From: CBDCVD01 sp965224015
Lineage (GTDB): Bacteria > Pseudomonadota > Alphaproteobacteria > Rhizobiales > CBDCVD01
Length of the DNA stretch: 64,000 nucleotides
Direction of reading: 5' to 3'
Assembly: GCA_965224015.1 (NCBI GenBank)
Contig: OZ245032.1
Coordinates: 124,001 to 188,000, forward strand
How positions within the stretch are numbered: position 1 is the first letter of the stretch; the number at the start of each line of letters is the position of its first letter. The notes under the pieces are model-generated. The model was not told the DNA's origin. It worked only from the letters and a program-made list of their open reading frames with translations, and did not search any database. Shown here one piece after another: positions 43,713 through 52,288 of this stretch. The position numbers were made by a program, and so were the translations under genes.

Positions 43713-45305
43713 ATGAAACGTTTAATCTTGGGCGCGCTTGCCGTGCTTGCCATCGCTGCGTTGCCAGCAACAGCTTATTCCAAAACCCTCGTCTATTGTT
43801 CCGAAGGATCCCCGGATGGGTTCGATCCCGCCCTTTATACGTCGGGTACGACGTTTGATGTGTCATCGCGACAGATATACAACAAGCTGGTGGAGTTTGC
43901 GCCGGGAACGACCAACATTGTGCCGGCCCTTGCTGAGAGCTGGTCCATTTCCGATGACGGACTTGAATATACGTTTAACCTAAGAAAGGGCGTGAAGTTT
44001 CACACCACCCCCTATTTCACCCCCACCCGAGACTTTAACGCTGACGATGTCGTATTTTCATTTGAGCGTCAACGGTTGGAAGATCATCCCTATCACAAGG
44101 CCTCTGGTGGAACCTGGGAATATTTCGGCGGCATGTCCATGCCCGTACTGATCAAGGCCGTGCGCAAGGACGATGAGCACACGATCACATTCGTGCTCAA
44201 CCGTCCCGAGTCGCCGATGATCGCGAATTTGGGAATGGATTTTGCCTCTATTCTGTCCAAGGAATACGCGGACAAGATGCTGGCCGCCGGCACCCCGGAA
44301 ATGCTCAACCAACAGCCGGTCGGAACCGGTCCGTTTAAGTTTGTCGCCTATCAAAAAGACGCTGTCATCCGCTATGCCGCCCATGAGGATTACTGGGCCG
44401 GCAAGGCCGCCATCGACAGTCTGGTCTTTGCCATCACGCCGGATGCGTCCGTGCGTTATCAAAAGCTGAAGGCGGGGGAATGTCACGTCATGCCCTATCC
44501 GAACCCTGCTGATTTAAAAGCCATGGCGGCGGATCCGGACATTAACCTCATGCAGCAGGAAGGGCTGAATGTGGGCTATCTGGCCTACAACACCCAGGTC
44601 GCACCGTTTGACAATGTCAATGTAAGGCGGGCGCTGAACATGGCTATCAATAAGCAGGCCATTCTGGACGCGGTGTTCCAGGGCTCCGGCAAGATTGCCA
44701 AAAATCCAATCCCACCAACCATCTGGTCCTATGACGAGAGCACCGTCGATGACCCTTACGACCCGGAAAAGGCCAAGGCCATGCTTGCGGCCGAGGGGGC
44801 CGCGGGCCTCAAGATGAAAATCTGGGCCATGCCCGTGCAGCGCCCCTATAATCCCAACGCCCGTCGCATGGCGGAGTTGATTCAGGCCGATTTCGCCAAG
44901 ATCGGCGTTGAGGTGGAGATCGTTTCCTACGAATGGGGTGAATATCTCAAGCGTTCCAGGGAACTAAAGCGAGATGGCGCTATTCTGTTAGGTTGGACCG
45001 GGGACAATGGGGACCCGGACAATTTCCTTGCCGTGCTTCTTGGCTGCGATGGTGTGGAAAAATCCAATCGCGCGCAGTGGTGTTATAAGCCATTTGACGA
45101 CCTTGTACAGAAGGCCAAGACCATTGCTGATGTGGGCGAGCGGACAGCGCTCTACAAACAGGCACAGAAGATCTTCAAGGAGCAGGCCCCCTGGGCAACA
45201 ATCGCGCATTCGGTGGTCTTCAAACCGCTTCGCAAAGAAGTGAAGAACTTCAAGATTGACCCCTTCGGTGGCCATATTTTCTACGGTGTGGACCTGGCGG
45301 AATAA
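43713..45305 (+). CDS. Periplasmic peptide-binding protein, SBP family 5 (DppA-like)
   Basis: 530 residues from MKRLILGALAVLAIAALPAT; AGGGAG about 8 nt upstream; signal peptide cut near AYSK. LVYCSEGSPDGFDPALYTSG, the family-5 block PALAESWSISDDGLEYTFNL, VGTGPFKFVAYQKDAVIRYA and NVRRALNMAINKQAIL are typical of dipeptide-binding proteins. It delivers di- or oligopeptides to an ABC importer. Peptidase and permease genes follow, but no matching ATPase genes in this unit. Confidence 0.93.
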   Translation: MKRLILGALAVLAIAALPATAYSKTLVYCSEGSPDGFDPALYTSGTTFDVSSRQIYNKLVEFAPGTTNIVPALAESWSISDDGLEYTFNLRKGVKFHTTPYFTPTRDFNADDVVFSFERQRLEDHPYHKASGGTWEYFGGMSMPVLIKAVRKDDEHTITFVLNRPESPMIANLGMDFASILSKEYADKMLAAGTPEMLNQQPVGTGPFKFVAYQKDAVIRYAAHEDYWAGKAAIDSLVFAITPDASVRYQKLKAGECHVMPYPNPADLKAMAADPDINLMQQEGLNVGYLAYNTQVAPFDNVNVRRALNMAINKQAILDAVFQGSGKIAKNPIPPTIWSYDESTVDDPYDPEKAKAMLAAEGAAGLKMKIWAMPVQRPYNPNARRMAELIQADFAKIGVEVEIVSYEWGEYLKRSRELKRDGAILLGWTGDNGDPDNFLAVLLGCDGVEKSNRAQWCYKPFDDLVQKAKTIADVGERTALYKQAQKIFKEQAPWATIAHSVVFKPLRKEVKNFKIDPFGGHIFYGVDLAE

Positions 45306-45319
45306 GTCGGCGCCATATA

Positions 45320-45422
45320 ATACCAAGGGCCGTTGACAATGACTCATGGATTAGCGTCAAAGAGGTGTGTTATCAAGGCTGTACACCAGTCGGCGTGTAC
45401 ATAAAGCCCATACCGCTGGTAT
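45320..45422 (+). repeat. 103-bp mobile repeat, copy 6
   Basis: ATACCAAGGGCCG...CGCTGGTAT, 103 bp, A on both flanks, between the binding-protein and peptidase genes. Confidence 0.9.
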
Positions 45423-45481
45423 AAGGCCCTACGCCGCATTGACTATGCGATGATCAGTGCGGCGTAGTTGCATCGTGAGCT

Positions 45482-45501
45482 AGAGCGTGTCAGGTTTTAA
45501 G
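45482..45501. repeat. C repeat, single end
   Basis: AGAGCGTGTCAGGTTTTAAG resembles the ends of the elements at 18513 and 62489. Confidence 0.55.
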
Positions 45502-45526
45502 TCCCCTGGGCAACCGGGTAGGCTTA

Positions 45527-46687
45527 ATGAGGGAGTGCCGATTTTTGTCTGGCCATCCAGCAAACGCCTGCACGAGCGATGATTTGTCGAAGGGGCAAGA
45601 TCGCTACGCCGACTTGCGCCGGATCGCCCAGAATAACGGTCTGGATGCTGTGGCCCTGGTGCCGGGGGCAAATTTCGAGCGGCTATTTAACAAGACGTTT
45701 CATCAAAATGAACGCCCCCTCGTGGTCGTGATCCCGGTTGCGGGACCGCCGGCCGCGGTGGTACCCAATCTGGAACTGGGGTCGTTTGCGCTTCTTGATT
45801 TTGAAGGCATGGTGTTCGACTGGCGAGACCAGGATGGGTACGACGGTGCCTTTGCCGCTTTGGCGGCGCATTTGCCGTTACGCCGCCTGGGTGTGGAGGG
45901 GCAGGAGATGCGCGTGTTTGTGCATCATGCCCTGCGCCAGGCCTTGCCCAGCCTTGAGATTGTGGATGCCCATCAGGCAATATCCGCGCTGCGCATATGC
46001 AAACAGGCGCATGAGATTACGGCTCTGTCCCGGGCTATCGATATTTCTCAACAGGCTCTTGAGCGAACGCTTGCGCATGTTTGTGTGGGCATGGCGGAGA
46101 CCGAAATTGAGGCCCTGCTGGTGCAGCATCTGTTTGCGCAAGGGGCACAGGGACTGGCGTTCCCGCCTATTGTAGCGGCGGGGGATAACTCTGCCCGGCC
46201 GCATGCCAAGGCGCGCCATGATTATGCGGTGCGAGCGGGCGATGCTCTGCTTTTGGATTTTGGCGCGCGCTATGATGGCCTGTGTGCGGACCTGACCCGG
46301 ACAGTTTTCGTGGGTTGCTGCGATGACGAGCAGCGTGCGGTCTATGAGACCGTTCTTGCTGCCAATTTGGCAGGGATTGGGGCCGCGCGTCCTGGTGCCA
46401 GTGCCCATGATGTCGATGATGCCGCCCTCTCGGTATTGGAGGCGTCCGACTATGGGGCCCGGGTGCGCACCAAGACCGGCCATGGACTGGGGCGTGATGT
46501 GCATGAAGCGCCCTATATAATGCGCGGCAATCACTTGAAACTGGCGCCGGGCATGGTATTTACGGTGGAGCCGGGGCTCTATCAATTGGATCATTTCGGG
46601 GTTCGCATAGAGGACGACGTGCTGATTACGCCCACAGGCGCCAAGGTGCTTACGACGTTTTCTAGAGAACTGACTTTTGTTGGATAG
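45527..46687 (+). CDS. M24 family metallopeptidase (Xaa-Pro dipeptidase/aminopeptidase-like)
   Basis: 386 residues. N-terminal creatinase-like domain (RYADLRRIAQNNGLDAVALV) and C-terminal pita-bread domain. All five metal ligands are visible: D and D in LDFGARYDGLCADLTRTVF, H in GHGLGRDVHE, E in FTVEPGLY, E in GVRIEDDVLIT. It cleaves N-terminal residues before proline, or Xaa-Pro dipeptides, in the cytoplasm. Position between a peptide-binding protein and a permease suggests it processes imported peptides. Confidence 0.92.
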   Translation: MRECRFLSGHPANACTSDDLSKGQDRYADLRRIAQNNGLDAVALVPGANFERLFNKTFHQNERPLVVVIPVAGPPAAVVPNLELGSFALLDFEGMVFDWRDQDGYDGAFAALAAHLPLRRLGVEGQEMRVFVHHALRQALPSLEIVDAHQAISALRICKQAHEITALSRAIDISQQALERTLAHVCVGMAETEIEALLVQHLFAQGAQGLAFPPIVAAGDNSARPHAKARHDYAVRAGDALLLDFGARYDGLCADLTRTVFVGCCDDEQRAVYETVLAANLAGIGAARPGASAHDVDDAALSVLEASDYGARVRTKTGHGLGRDVHEAPYIMRGNHLKLAPGMVFTVEPGLYQLDHFGVRIEDDVLITPTGAKVLTTFSRELTFVG

Positions 46688-46742
46688 TATGCCATACGGC
46701 CATCGGCGTGTGGCGTGTGGCTAGGTTGGGATTAGAATCAGC

Positions 46743-47750
46743 ATGTTGCGGTTTTTACTCAGGCGATTGGCAACCTTTGTGCCCACCTTTCTCGGTGTCA
46801 CCGTAATCGCGTTTTTGTTTATTCGGCTGCTTCCCGGAGATCCGATTTTGGTTATGGCGGGCGAGCGCGGCATGACAGACGCGCGCTATAATGAATTAAT
46901 GCGCGAGTTCGGTTTTGATCTTCCTTTGTGGCAGCAATATCTGGATTATCTTGGCGGTGTTCTGAGAGGCGATCTGGGAATTTCGTTTGTCACCAAGCGA
47001 CCCGTTTGGGATGAGTTCTTTACCCTGTTTCCGGCCACTTTGGAGTTGTCTCTTTGCGCCATCATTCTTGCCGTGGCGCTGGGGCTGCCTGCTGGCGTGA
47101 TCGCGGCGGTGAACCGGGGCAAGGCCTTTGATCAGGCGCTTATGTCGACGGCGCTTGTGGGGTATTCCATGCCCATTTTCTGGTGGGCGCTTTTGCTGAT
47201 TATCGTATTTTCCGGCGCGCTTGGCTGGACACCGGTCTCGGGACGCATTTCACTGCTTCACTACTTTGACTCCGTGACCGGCTTTATGCTGATCGACAGC
47301 CTGTTGTCTGGCCAAAAGGGGGCCTTTGTATCGGCGGTTCGGCACCTAATTCTTCCAACCATTGTGCTTGGCACCATTCCCTTAGCGGTAATCGCGCGGC
47401 AAACACGCTCAGCAATGCTGGAGGTTCTGAGTGAGGACTATGTGCGCACCGCCCGCGCCAAGGGCTTGTCGAGACTTCGTGTCAACGGCCTTCATGCTCT
47501 ACGCAATGCGCTCATTCCGGTGATTACCGTTATCGGGCTTTCGGTAGGAACGTTGCTTGCGGGGGCTATACTCACGGAGACGATTTTTTCCTGGCCGGGT
47601 ATTGGAAAATGGATGGTTGATTCCATTTTCCGCCGCGACTATCAGGTGGTGCAGGGGGGACTGCTGCTGATTGCGGTCATGATCATGATTGTCAATCTTG
47701 GTGTTGATGTTCTCTACGGGTTCATCAATCCGAAAATCAGACGGCATTGA
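46743..47750 (+). CDS. Peptide ABC transporter permease (DppB-like)
   Basis: 335 residues, six membrane segments. MLRFLLRRLATFVPTFLGVT, FIRLLPGDPILVMAGERGMT and the EAA loop (EVLSEDYVRTARAKGLSRLR) are DppB hallmarks. It should pair with a DppC permease. None follows: the next segment is a cluster of repeats, so the operon may have lost its second permease and ATPases or may use those of the downstream locus. Confidence 0.93.
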   Translation: MLRFLLRRLATFVPTFLGVTVIAFLFIRLLPGDPILVMAGERGMTDARYNELMREFGFDLPLWQQYLDYLGGVLRGDLGISFVTKRPVWDEFFTLFPATLELSLCAIILAVALGLPAGVIAAVNRGKAFDQALMSTALVGYSMPIFWWALLLIIVFSGALGWTPVSGRISLLHYFDSVTGFMLIDSLLSGQKGAFVSAVRHLILPTIVLGTIPLAVIARQTRSAMLEVLSEDYVRTARAKGLSRLRVNGLHALRNALIPVITVIGLSVGTLLAGAILTETIFSWPGIGKWMVDSIFRRDYQVVQGGLLLIAVMIMIVNLGVDVLYGFINPKIRRH

Positions 47751-47758
47751 AAGGATGT

Positions 47759-47908
47759 CTCTTGCGCTTTAGCAAAATGCGTTGAGTTGTCCCTGTAGCA
47801 AAATGGGTACAACTAAACGTATGCTGATCTCGTGCAAAATGCGCCTAGTTGGAATCATGGGGCTCCAGCATTGTTTTTGCATTTTGCTATAGATTTTGAG
47901 GGCGATCA
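47759..47908. repeat. Scrambled B repeats
   Basis: Includes TAGCAAAATGCGTTGAG, TAGCAAAATGGGTACAACTA, GTATGCTGATCT and GTTTTTGCATTTTGCTATAG: two overlapping B1/B2 copies in partial form, directly after the orphan permease gene. Confidence 0.7.
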
Positions 47909-47977
47909 GCGTCAATCAGGTGTATTATCAAGGCCCCACCCCAGACGGCGTTTACAAAAAGCCAAGGCCGCTGGTAT
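47909..47977 (+). repeat. 103-bp element, right two-thirds
   Basis: GCGTCAATCAGGTGTATTATCAAGG..., ending CCGCTGGTAT. The left end was replaced by the B repeat. Confidence 0.75.
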
Positions 47978-48015
47978 TATTGCCCCGCCGCCATTTTGCA
48001 GATATAAATCTGTCC

Positions 48016-48801
48016 ATGAATGTAAAGCCAGAAACCACTAAGCAAGGGGTAAGCTTAGCACGACGGAGCCGCCCGCAGCGCATAGCAGATGCCATTAAAC
48101 AATTGATCGTGCAAGATAAATTAAAATCCGGCGATCGGCTACCGAGCGAAAGCGAATTGATTGCACGCTTTGCAATGGCCAAAAGCACCATCCGCGAAGC
48201 CACGCGTATATTAGAGGGGCAAGGGCTGATCGAATCCAAGACGGGCCCAGGAGGTGGTGTTTTTGTCAAGCAGGTTAGCAACGAGCGGGCGCGGGCGCTA
48301 TTGGGAAACTATTTTTACTTTCATAATCTTAAGGTCGGTGACATCTATCAATTGCGCAAACTTTTGGAACCTGAACTTGCCGCATCATTGGCCGGTCGGA
48401 TTTCTGCGGCTCAGATCGATCGCCTGGCTGACAATCTGGCAAGTCATCACGCTGAACCCAAAACACCGGAACAGGAAAAGGATCATCATATCCATTCCTT
48501 GAAATTTCATGCGCTTCTGGCAAGCTTTGCGCAGAATGCGCTGTTGGGTTTTTTGGTGGAATTCATGGTGGATATCTTAAGCGATATCACCGTTGACCGG
48601 CGTTTGTTTGAGCCGGCCAATCGGGAACTGTGGCGGAAGGGGAGGCGTTATCAATCGATGCTGATAGAGGCCTTGAAATCTGGCGATTCTGCCATTGCCC
48701 GGGCCATTATGCTGGAGCATATGCAAACGGCTGAGCGGCTAATGAAAATACAGGAGCAGGCGGTTTTAAGCGCTTATTTGTTAGGCAGAAACGGGGCGTG
48801 A
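48016..48801 (+). CDS. GntR-family regulator, FCD (FadR) type
   Basis: 261 residues from MNVKPETTKQGVSLARRSRP. N-terminal winged helix (IADAIKQLIVQDKLKSGDRL, PSESELIARFAMAKSTIREA, LEGQGLIESKTGPGGGVFV). C-terminal FCD helical domain (IYQLRKLLEPELAASLAGRI...) binds a small ligand. It ends 28 bp inside the convergent DUF1028 gene. It likely controls the peptide transport locus; a 20-bp palindrome upstream of the binding-protein gene is a candidate operator. Confidence 0.92.
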   Translation: MNVKPETTKQGVSLARRSRPQRIADAIKQLIVQDKLKSGDRLPSESELIARFAMAKSTIREATRILEGQGLIESKTGPGGGVFVKQVSNERARALLGNYFYFHNLKVGDIYQLRKLLEPELAASLAGRISAAQIDRLADNLASHHAEPKTPEQEKDHHIHSLKFHALLASFAQNALLGFLVEFMVDILSDITVDRRLFEPANRELWRKGRRYQSMLIEALKSGDSAIARAIMLEHMQTAERLMKIQEQAVLSAYLLGRNGA

Positions 48802-49445
48802 GGGGCAGCCTGCGTTGGCACGCGCTGTAGCCAGTCCTGATAGTCCTCATCCGTATAGCGTTCATATAGTTTTTGAAGGGCTGCAACAGGGTTTTGCGCA
48901 TAATCTATGCGCAATGTTACCGGCGCAATATCCACTCCCACCATAAGAAGGGCAGCAGATTGCAGGCCACGGGCATCACCACCGGCGGCATGCGCCTTTT
49001 GCGCCGCGCAAAGAAAGCGTTCGATCAAAACCCCTTGCGTTTCCAAATAGCTGGAAACCAGCACGTCCAAAACAGATTTGCCTGTCAGTAAATTACCGCA
49101 GGCAATAAGATGGTCGCCTTTGATTTCCCCATAGTAGGGTGTGTTGCTTGTTCCCGTGTGGGCGGCAACGTCCCCCTGCCTGTCAATGCAGCTTAATTGC
49201 CGCCAGTTTTTATTGGGATCGGTGGAGATCGTCGCCTTTAAGGCGGCTTCAGCCTCCAATCCTTCGCTCATACGCCGGATTACCGCCTCGCCCCAGATTG
49301 TGCTGGGGTAAGCCCCTTGGGAAGCGCTGATGCCGACTTTTGCAGTGCCGCGCAAAACCCATCCCCCAACACACGGGGCACCGGTGGCCGCAATGCCGGC
49401 GTGGCGTTTTGTTTGTTGGTCGTACACGAGAAGAGAAAAAGTCAT
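48774..49445 (-). CDS. DUF1028 family protein
   Basis: 223 residues, the family's usual length. MTFSLLVYDQQTKRHAGIAA, TKVG-like ISASQGAYPSTIWGEAV, the NLLTGKSVLDVLVSSYLET block and ALLMVGVDIAPVTLRIDYAQNP match DUF1028, an Ntn-hydrolase-like fold often found with peptide transporters and amidases. It probably hydrolyses an amide or peptide in the cytoplasm (inference). Divergent from the binding-protein gene; the shared 106-bp interval holds the palindrome. Confidence 0.9.
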   Translation of the reverse strand: MTFSLLVYDQQTKRHAGIAATGAPCVGGWVLRGTAKVGISASQGAYPSTIWGEAVIRRMSEGLEAEAALKATISTDPNKNWRQLSCIDRQGDVAAHTGTSNTPYYGEIKGDHLIACGNLLTGKSVLDVLVSSYLETQGVLIERFLCAAQKAHAAGGDARGLQSAALLMVGVDIAPVTLRIDYAQNPVAALQKLYERYTDEDYQDWLQRVPTQAAPHAPFLPNK

Positions 49446-49498
49446 ATTCCCCTCACTTGAAAAAAGACTTGATTTGCTCTTGCAATTTTGCTGATTTG

Positions 49499-49518
49499 TA
49501 ATTTATCATGATAAATTA
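49499..49518. promoter_or_regulatory. 20-bp perfect palindrome in the divergent promoter region
   Basis: TAATTTATCATGATAAATTA, between the DUF1028 gene and the binding-protein gene. Placement and symmetry fit a GntR-family operator controlling both directions. Confidence 0.6.
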
Positions 49519-49551
49519 GTTTGCATAGAAAAAAAGGGGAGGAAGAGGAAA

Positions 49552-51132
49552 ATGTCATCCTTCAAGATTTTGAGGAAAGGACTTGCGCTTGGCTTTGCTG
49601 CAATGCTCTCGCTTGGTTTTGCAGGCATGGCTCAAGCTCAGCAAACACCGCCCGGCGTGTTGGTTGTCGGGCAGATTGCCGAACCCAAATCTCTGGACCC
49701 TGCAGCGGTTACAGCTGTCAATGACTTTCGCATATTAGTCAATGTTTATGACGGGCTGGTGCGCTACAAAAGCGGAACATTGGAAGTTGAACCGGCGCTG
49801 GCAGAAAGCTGGACGATTAGCGAAGATGGAAAAACATATACGTTCAAATTGCGCTCCGGTGTTACCTTTCACGATGGCAGCCCGTTCAACGCTGAAGCCG
49901 TAAAGTTTAACTTTGAGCGTATGTTAAAAGAAGATCATCCCTTTCATAAACAAACGGGTCCGTTCCCGCTGGCTTTCTTCTTTTCAGCGGTCGATACGGT
50001 GACCGCAGAGAATGAACTCACCGTTACATTCAGGCTAAAAGACCCCTATGCACCATTTTTGTCCAATCTTGCCTATCCCACGGGTTTGATCGCCGCGCCG
50101 GATGCGATCAAAAAGCACGGCAAGGATTTTGGCCGAAATCCTGCCGGTACCGGCGCATTTAAATTTGCCCAGTGGAAATCAAACGAACTGGTGGCCATTG
50201 AAAAAAATCCCGACTATTGGGATGGTGAGGCAGGATTAAACGCCGTTGTCTTTCGCCCGATCACCGATGCCAATACCCGGACAGCGGAAATGCTGTCCGG
50301 CGGTATTGATATGATGGTTGAGGTGCCACCGGTTGCCCTTTCCCGGTTCGAAGGGGATAATTACAAACTGGTGGAACAGGCGGGGCCGCATTTGTGGTTT
50401 CTGATCCTTAATGCAAAAGAAGGACCTTTTGCCAATAAGTTGGTGCGACAGGCAGCCAATTATGCCATCAACAAAAAGGCGATTGTGGAGGATGTATTGG
50501 AAGGAACGGCGGAAATTGCCGCCGGACCAACGCCACCCGCTTTCGCCTGGGCCTATAATGAAGGCCTGGAAGCCTATCCTTATGATCCTGAAAAAGCCAG
50601 GGCCCTGCTGAAAGAAGCCGGCGTTGAAAACGCTGAACTCACTTTTTATGTCACCGAAGGCGGTTCCGGCATGCTGGACCCGGTTGCAATGGGAACAGCC
50701 ATTCAGGCAGACCTCAAAAAAGTTGGTTTCGACGTCAAAATAGAAACCTTTGAGTGGAATACCTTTCTTGGCAAAGTCAATCCGGGACTTGCAGGCAAAG
50801 CCGATATGGCGGAAATGGCCTGGATGACCAATGATCCGGACACACTTCCCTATCTGGCCCTTAGAACCGATGCGTTTCCCGACAAGGGCGGGTTTAACTC
50901 CGGTTATTATTCCAACCCCACAGTCGATAAGCTCCTGGAGGCGGCACGCACGTCAACGGATCAAGCGGAACGGGCCAAACTTTACCAACAGATGCAGGAA
51001 ATCGTCCGGGAAGATGCGCCTTGGGTGTTTGTTGCCAACTGGAAACAAAATGCAGTGACATCATCCAAGGTTGAAGGTTTTGCGCTTGAGCCCTCCTTCT
51101 TCCTAATCTTGAAAACTGTAACCAAGAACTAG
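49552..51132 (+). CDS. Periplasmic peptide-binding protein, SBP family 5
   Basis: 526 residues; strong GGGGAGGAAGAGGAA region before the ATG. Signal peptide MSSFKILRKGLALGFAAMLS, cut near AQAQ. Family blocks: IAEPKSLDPAAVTAVNDFRI, PALAESWTISEDGKTYTFKL, NPAGTGAFKFAQWKSNELVA and LVRQAANYAINKKAIV. It binds peptide-like ligands for the importer encoded by the next three genes; first gene of a complete import operon. Confidence 0.95.
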   Translation: MSSFKILRKGLALGFAAMLSLGFAGMAQAQQTPPGVLVVGQIAEPKSLDPAAVTAVNDFRILVNVYDGLVRYKSGTLEVEPALAESWTISEDGKTYTFKLRSGVTFHDGSPFNAEAVKFNFERMLKEDHPFHKQTGPFPLAFFFSAVDTVTAENELTVTFRLKDPYAPFLSNLAYPTGLIAAPDAIKKHGKDFGRNPAGTGAFKFAQWKSNELVAIEKNPDYWDGEAGLNAVVFRPITDANTRTAEMLSGGIDMMVEVPPVALSRFEGDNYKLVEQAGPHLWFLILNAKEGPFANKLVRQAANYAINKKAIVEDVLEGTAEIAAGPTPPAFAWAYNEGLEAYPYDPEKARALLKEAGVENAELTFYVTEGGSGMLDPVAMGTAIQADLKKVGFDVKIETFEWNTFLGKVNPGLAGKADMAEMAWMTNDPDTLPYLALRTDAFPDKGGFNSGYYSNPTVDKLLEAARTSTDQAERAKLYQQMQEIVREDAPWVFVANWKQNAVTSSKVEGFALEPSFFLILKTVTKN

Positions 51133-51340
51133 TACCGGCGGTATGGGCTTTTGTACCACGCTGACTTATGGGCATATCGATTAGCGGGCATCACCCTACC
51201 CGTTTCCCCGCACGGGCGGTACCCTATGGCTGGCCCGCGAGGGGGAGCGGGTAGGGGGACGGGCTCTAATATAATTGGTTATCCGGTTCGGGGCCATATT
51301 GAGATATTGGGCCTCGACCACGATTGCATGGGCGCGAAGA
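51133..51340. other. 208-bp spacer inside the transport operon
   Basis: Contains degenerate relatives of the 103-bp repeat (ACCGGCGGTATGGGCTTTTGTACCACGCTGAC) and a GC-rich imperfect hairpin (CCTACCCGTTTCCCCGCACGGGCGG...GGGAGCGGGTAGGGGGAC). Could lower expression of the membrane genes relative to the binding protein, as is common in ABC operons. Confidence 0.45.
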
Positions 51341-52288
51341 ATGCTTGGCTATTTTTTAAGACGATTGATATCTGCCGTGCCGGTTTTAATCGGTATCAGC
51401 GTTATAGTTTTTTTGATCATGGCAGCTATTCCCGGCGATCCGGCCACGGCTATCCTGGGCTCTTATGCAACGCCGGAAAACGTTGAAAAACTCAACAGAG
51501 ATCTGGGATTGGATCGTCCTCTAATTATCCGTTATTTCACGTGGATCAGCAATGTGCTTGTAGGGGATTTTGGCCAGTCTTTTGCCCTTAATCGGCCGGT
51601 TATTGACGAAATTCTTGAGCGCTTTAACGCAACGTTGATCCTGGCCGGCGTGTGCTTTGTGCTGTGTTCTGTTTTAGGCATCGTTGCCGGCGTGTTTTCA
51701 GCCTGGCGGCAATATGGTTTCACCGATAAAGCCATTACCTTTACGGTTTTAATCGGCATTTCCATTCCGTCCTTTTTTCTCGGCATGATGATGATTTTAA
51801 TCTTTGCTGTGAACCTAAGGTGGTTACCGGCGTCCGGCATGTTTGCCATTTATGGTGGTGGCGATTTACCGGATTTGCTGAAACACCTGGCGATGCCGGC
51901 AGTCGCCTTGGCGGTAGTGGCAACGGGGGTTATTGCCCGTTTGGCCCGTGCGGCGATGCTGGAAGTGTTGCGCCAGGATTTTATCCGCACCGCCCGTGCC
52001 AAAGGGGTAAGGGAACGCCATGTCATCTGGCGCCACGCACTTAAGGCGGCGATGGTTTCGATTATCCCCATATTGGGCATTCAGGCGGGCTTTGTATTGT
52101 CGGGCGCTGTTTATATTGAAATTGTATTTCAGTGGCCTGGGGTTGGCCGCATGCTAGTGAATGCGATCCTCACCCGTGATATTCTTCTGGTTCAGGGCGG
52201 GGTATTGTTTGTTGCCGCCTGCTACGTCGTATTTAATATTCTGGTTGATATGGCGCAAACGGTGCTTGATCCGAGGATTAAAGCGTGA
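51341..52288 (+). CDS. Peptide ABC transporter permease (DppB-like)
   Basis: 315 residues from MLGYFLRRLISAVPVLIGIS. Six membrane segments; DppB signs IVFLIMAAIPGDPATAILGS and the EAA loop EVLRQDFIRTARAKGVRERH. The stop overlaps the start of the next gene (GTGA). Forms the inner-membrane channel with the fused DppC part. Confidence 0.94.
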   Translation: MLGYFLRRLISAVPVLIGISVIVFLIMAAIPGDPATAILGSYATPENVEKLNRDLGLDRPLIIRYFTWISNVLVGDFGQSFALNRPVIDEILERFNATLILAGVCFVLCSVLGIVAGVFSAWRQYGFTDKAITFTVLIGISIPSFFLGMMMILIFAVNLRWLPASGMFAIYGGGDLPDLLKHLAMPAVALAVVATGVIARLARAAMLEVLRQDFIRTARAKGVRERHVIWRHALKAAMVSIIPILGIQAGFVLSGAVYIEIVFQWPGVGRMLVNAILTRDILLVQGGVLFVAACYVVFNILVDMAQTVLDPRIKA

